Shown one piece after another: positions 5,288-7,842 of a DNA stretch of 7,842 bases. Made by a program: the position numbers and the translations under genes. Within the stretch, counting starts at the first letter, position 1, and the number at the start of each line of letters is the position of its first letter. The notes beneath the pieces are model-generated. The model had not been told where the DNA came from, ran no database searches, and was given only the letters and a program-made list of their open reading frames with translations. Source of the stretch: an uncultured Prevotella sp. (lineage in GTDB: Bacteria > Bacteroidota > Bacteroidia > Bacteroidales > Bacteroidaceae); the NCBI GenBank assembly GCA_905211345.1, contig CAJMAO010000075.1:1-7842 (forward strand), written 5' to 3'.

Positions 5288-6022
5288 ATGAAACAGGCAA
5301 TGATATTCGCCGCTGGTCTTGGCACACGCTTAAAGCCGCTTACAGACACTATGCCGAAAGCTCTTGTCACAGTTGGCGGACATCCGTTGATTGAGCGGGT
5401 GATTGATAAGTTGAAGCGTTCAGGATTTGAAAGGATTGTGGTAAATGTTCATCATTTTGCTTCGCAGGTGGTTGATTATTTACGCAGTAACGATAATTTC
5501 GGCATAGATATATTCATAAGTGACGAGTCAGGAAAGCTATTGGATACAGGAGGCGGGTTAAAGAAAGCCGCCCCTTTGTTTGCCGACGACGTTCCAGTGT
5601 TGATTCATAACGTTGATATATTGAGCAACGTAGATTTGACATGGATTTATGAAAACAGCAAAAGCAATGATGCTACGTTGCTAGTTAGCGAACGCAATAC
5701 TAAACGCTATCTCTTGTTTAATGATGAAATGCGCCTAGTGGGGTGGACTAATGTAGAAACGGGTGAGGTAAAAACTCCATATAAAAAACTCGATGTGCAG
5801 GATTGCCGCATGTTTGCCTTCTCGGGAATTCATGTCTTTTCTCCGCGTTTGTTTCCGCTAATGGACAATTACCCTGATAAGTTCGGCATAATAGATTTTT
5901 ATTTGAAGATATGCGACAAGGCTGTGATAAAGGCTTGTGCAATGCCGGATTTACATTTACTTGATGTAGGAAAAGTTGACACTTTAGCCAACGCCGAACG
6001 CTTTTTATCTGATAACAAGTAA
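5288..6022 (+). CDS. MurU-like sugar-1-phosphate nucleotidyltransferase
   Basis: The 244-residue protein belongs to the nucleotidyltransferase family that joins an NTP and a sugar-1-phosphate to give an NDP-sugar and pyrophosphate. The signature AAGLGTRLKPLTDTMPKAL (8-26) binds the nucleotide and includes catalytic Lys24. LLDTGGGLKKA (84-94) is the sugar-binding segment, Asp110 in HNVD is the expected metal ligand, and DVGKVDTLANAE (226-237) supplies the second metal Asp. HNVD replaces the more common NGD. Length and motifs fit MurU/HddC-type enzymes better than the longer RmlA or bifunctional GlmU. The frame stays open back to 5168, but the ATG at 5288 starts exactly at the family N-terminus and lies 4 bases after the kinase stop, so it is preferred. 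With the adjacent AmgK-like kinase it would form a MurNAc-1-P to UDP-MurNAc salvage step. Family is firm, substrate inferred. Confidence 0.88.
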   Translation: MKQAMIFAAGLGTRLKPLTDTMPKALVTVGGHPLIERVIDKLKRSGFERIVVNVHHFASQVVDYLRSNDNFGIDIFISDESGKLLDTGGGLKKAAPLFADDVPVLIHNVDILSNVDLTWIYENSKSNDATLLVSERNTKRYLLFNDEMRLVGWTNVETGEVKTPYKKLDVQDCRMFAFSGIHVFSPRLFPLMDNYPDKFGIIDFYLKICDKAVIKACAMPDLHLLDVGKVDTLANAERFLSDNK

Positions 6023-6027
6023 ATTAA

Positions 6028-6058
6028 AAGCCACTATTTTCATGCTGAAAGATGGCTT
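6028..6058 (+). terminator. Weak hairpin after the amino-sugar operon
   Basis: AAGCCA (6028-6033) pairs with TGGCTT (6053-6058), and inside it TTTCA (6038-6042) pairs with TGAAA (6046-6050). It lies just after the nucleotidyltransferase stop, but no T-run follows, so it may only be an RNA-end hairpin or chance. Confidence 0.3.
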
Positions 6059-6092
6059 CCCCAACTATTTAAACATATTGAAAGATTATGAC

Positions 6093-6121
6093 AAAAAGGG
6101 TGCGACGATAGCCGCACCCTT
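6093..6121 (-). terminator. Intrinsic terminator of the FnIII/DUF5123 lipoprotein gene
   Basis: AAGGGTGCG (6096-6104) and CGCACCCTT (6113-6121) form a perfect 9-bp stem with an 8-base loop. On the minus strand the stem runs into a T-tract (the complement of AAAAA at 6093-6097), about 60 bases after the lipoprotein stop. On the plus strand the hairpin is followed by CAAGC, with no T-run, so it should act mainly on minus-strand transcripts. Confidence 0.82.
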
Positions 6122-6181
6122 CAAGCTGTACACGCCTCACGGCGTAAAAGCCATTACTTAATCAACTATTGTTGTTAATGT

Positions 6182-7795
6182 TTATTCAAGCCAGCGTGGG
6201 TCACCGACTCCAAGGGCTATGACATCCTCGTTGCCAACGGTGAAGTCACCCTGTCCCGGTTCGGCATAACTCGGGTCTAAGTTCCACGTGCCGGCATCGT
6301 CGCTGAACCTGTTACCCTTTACGCTTGGATCTGTAACAACATTTTCAGGCAACAGATTGTCAGTGCCAAAGTAAACGTTGCCTACGAATGTCGGAACCGC
6401 AGTCTTGCTTTGGTCGCTGAACCATGCATCGGTGTTTGTTACAAGGTTATTGCCCCAGTTTATTTCGTGGTCGTAATAGCGTACATACAACAGACGTTTG
6501 CCATTGGCTGAGACATTGTCGAGCGTACAGTTCCTTACGTTTATTACGGAGTGGCCGCCGCCCATTGTCGCATCAGCATTACCGTCATAACGTATGAAAT
6601 CGCGTTTGCCTTCCGATGCCACATTATAAAGCGTACTGTTGGTGAAGTTTGCAGTATTGAAGCGTCCTGTACGGAAATCGAAGAAGTCGCCGCCACTGCA
6701 TACTATGTCATGTATGACGCACCTGTTGAACGTTATCTCATTTACAGTGCAAGCAACATTCCCATATACCAAGCCCTTGGTGTAATTCTTTATCTCGCAG
6801 TTTTCAACACTGAGCAGATTGAATGTCATATCGGCAGTCTTATAGTTGAACGTCTGGTCTTTGGTATTCGTTCCGTCAAGGATAACCTGGCTTATTGTAA
6901 GCGAAGCACCGTCGTTCAGCTGGAACTGGCCGTTGATGACCGGCCTGTCAGTCGGGCGTGCGCCCTTTATCGTAATGTTCTTGTTGATAATGGCGTTGCC
7001 CGGTGCGGCCTTGTCAAGTCCGATGACGTAGGTTCCGGGATAAAGCACGATGATGGCATCAGCCTGTGCTGCGTCGATGGTTGCCTCAAGGTCGTCGCCT
7101 TCATAAAGGATGTCGGTCGCGGTTGACAGGTCTACGATGGTTGTGAACACCTTGGAGCCGCACTCCTTGCCGTTGCTGTTGTAGAGGTTTATCTCATATT
7201 CCGTCTCAGGCGTAAGCCCTTCGATGGTCGCCGTCAAGGCAGCCTTCTCTGTGTCGGTAAGCTCGTGGGTTACTTCAACCTCGCCGGTAGCCCTGTTTGT
7301 TACGGTTATCGTGGCCACTTCGGGCACAACGTCGTCCATGAACCACGATACGGTGACTGTCTTGTCGGTAATCAGGTCGTCGTCCAAGTCGTTGAAGTTC
7401 TGCGGAGCGTTGGTGCGGAACGTCACTTTGCTCCATTTAGAGTTGCGCTCGGGGTTTTCCAAGTCTTTGGCCTGTACGCGCGCCGAATACTGGGTATCAA
7501 ACTCAAGTCCGGTAACGGTGTATGAGTTGGTTGTCGAGGTGAAAGTCATATCCGCCGTCCCTTCAAACTCAAGGCTGTCGTCGGCGAACACCTCGATGCT
7601 GTATTCGCCCACACCCTCTGACGCCATCCATTCCAAGTTGGCCGATGTCTGCGTCAGACCGCCGGCCTTAAGGTCTACTGGGGCGAACACGCGTTTATAT
7701 GTGATGCTTGTTATCTCGTCCATCGGGTCGTCGCATGAAGCAAGCGTGAGCAGCCCCAATCCCAAGACACAAGTTCTGAAAATATTACGTTTCAT
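6182..7795 (-). CDS. Surface lipoprotein with FnIII, DUF4957 and DUF5123 domains
   Basis: The 537-residue protein starts with a lipoprotein signal peptide: basic MKRN, a hydrophobic stretch, then the lipobox LASC with lipidated Cys21. The residues after Cys are acidic (CDDPMDE), which in Bacteroidota favours transport to the cell surface. Residues about 36-129 and 133-220 look like fibronectin type III modules (motifs such as YSARVQA and LTPETEYEINLYN). Residues about 240-390 resemble the DUF4957 right-handed beta-helix (YPGTYVI, ITIKGA, repeated strand-turn segments), and about 410-537 resemble DUF5123, ending in the usual GDPRW. Such proteins are commonly found in polysaccharide-utilisation loci, often pectin-related, where they probably bind glycan; whether the beta-helix has lyase activity is unknown. 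No catalytic residues can be assigned here. It is transcribed from beyond the right edge or from an unseen promoter, and it ends at the terminator 6093-6121. It is convergent with the amino-sugar operon. Confidence 0.85.
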   Translation of the reverse strand: MKRNIFRTCVLGLGLLTLASCDDPMDEITSITYKRVFAPVDLKAGGLTQTSANLEWMASEGVGEYSIEVFADDSLEFEGTADMTFTSTTNSYTVTGLEFDTQYSARVQAKDLENPERNSKWSKVTFRTNAPQNFNDLDDDLITDKTVTVSWFMDDVVPEVATITVTNRATGEVEVTHELTDTEKAALTATIEGLTPETEYEINLYNSNGKECGSKVFTTIVDLSTATDILYEGDDLEATIDAAQADAIIVLYPGTYVIGLDKAAPGNAIINKNITIKGARPTDRPVINGQFQLNDGASLTISQVILDGTNTKDQTFNYKTADMTFNLLSVENCEIKNYTKGLVYGNVACTVNEITFNRCVIHDIVCSGGDFFDFRTGRFNTANFTNSTLYNVASEGKRDFIRYDGNADATMGGGHSVINVRNCTLDNVSANGKRLLYVRYYDHEINWGNNLVTNTDAWFSDQSKTAVPTFVGNVYFGTDNLLPENVVTDPSVKGNRFSDDAGTWNLDPSYAEPGQGDFTVGNEDVIALGVGDPRWLE

Positions 7796-7842
7796 GATTC
7801 TTTCTTTGTTATATGTTTTGTTTTTAAAGAGTCAATTTGTTA
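7796..7842 (-). other. Leader of the lipoprotein gene, window edge
   Basis: The 47 bases upstream of the minus-strand ATG are A-rich on the coding strand, as usual before Bacteroidota starts. They contain no TAnnTTTG box, so the promoter, or an upstream operon gene such as a SusC/SusD pair, probably lies outside the window. Confidence 0.4.

Noticed and set aside
6025..6156. Direct repeat TAAAAGCCAyTA at 6025 and 6145, exactly 120 bases apart
   Set aside because: Only 12 bases with one mismatch in AT-rich DNA; no duplication of the flanks, so probably chance.
6551..7126. 191-codon plus-strand frame inside the lipoprotein gene
   Set aside because: It is antisense to a well-supported lipoprotein with signal peptide and recognisable domains, and has no family match.

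Overview
The window looks like chromosomal DNA of a Bacteroidales bacterium, most likely Prevotella or a close relative. Evidence for this: several promoters fit the Bacteroidota pattern (a TTG/TTTG box, 19-20 bases, then TAnnTTTG); starts have A-rich leaders rather than Shine-Dalgarno sequences; and the last gene encodes a surface-type lipoprotein with FnIII, DUF4957 and DUF5123 domains, an architecture typical of gut and oral Bacteroidales. The Prevotella-level assignment is inference from the overall look of the genes and intergenic repeats.

Layout. (1) 33-338, minus strand: the N-terminal 101 residues of a membrane acyltransferase (AT3/OafA type) that stops far short of family length, with an 8-bp inverted repeat over its stop. 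(2) About 411-1020: a long gene-free stretch holding a GC-rich patch built on the motif GCGAAAGGC, followed by a sigma-54-like promoter (1029-1045) about 70 bases before groES. (3) groES (1117-1386) and groEL (1562-3190), separated by an unusually wide gap. That gap contains two inverted arrays of one 9-bp repeat, a perfect -7 box (1437-1444) and another GCGAAAGGC copy. A strong intrinsic terminator closes groEL (3217-3245). (4) 3289-3449: a self-contained small transcription unit with promoter, about 125 nt of transcript and terminator. It is a candidate small RNA and also contains a 14-codon Phe-containing micro-ORF. (5) 3479-6022: a promoter followed by a tight three-gene operon: a 64-aa two-helix membrane protein, a 513-aa fusion of an APH/AmgK-like kinase with a RapZ C-terminal domain, and a 244-aa MurU-like sugar-1-phosphate nucleotidyltransferase. 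(6) 6023-6181: the convergent gap, with a minus-strand terminator. (7) 6182-7795, minus strand: the FnIII/DUF4957/DUF5123 lipoprotein, probably part of a glycan-utilisation locus extending past the right edge.

How the parts may work together. GroES and GroEL form the chaperonin; the layout suggests both genes can be transcribed from a sigma-54-type promoter while groEL can also be boosted from an internal promoter. The kinase and nucleotidyltransferase resemble the AmgK/MurU pair, which turns MurNAc (or GlcNAc) into the 1-phosphate and then the UDP-sugar in cell-wall recycling. The attached RapZ-type domain, which in E. coli senses glucosamine-6-phosphate, suggests an amino-sugar-responsive version of that salvage route. 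That functional reading is inferred from domains and gene order. The most unusual items are the kinase-RapZ fusion operon, the groES-groEL repeat element, the small transcription unit and the sigma-54-like groES promoter.
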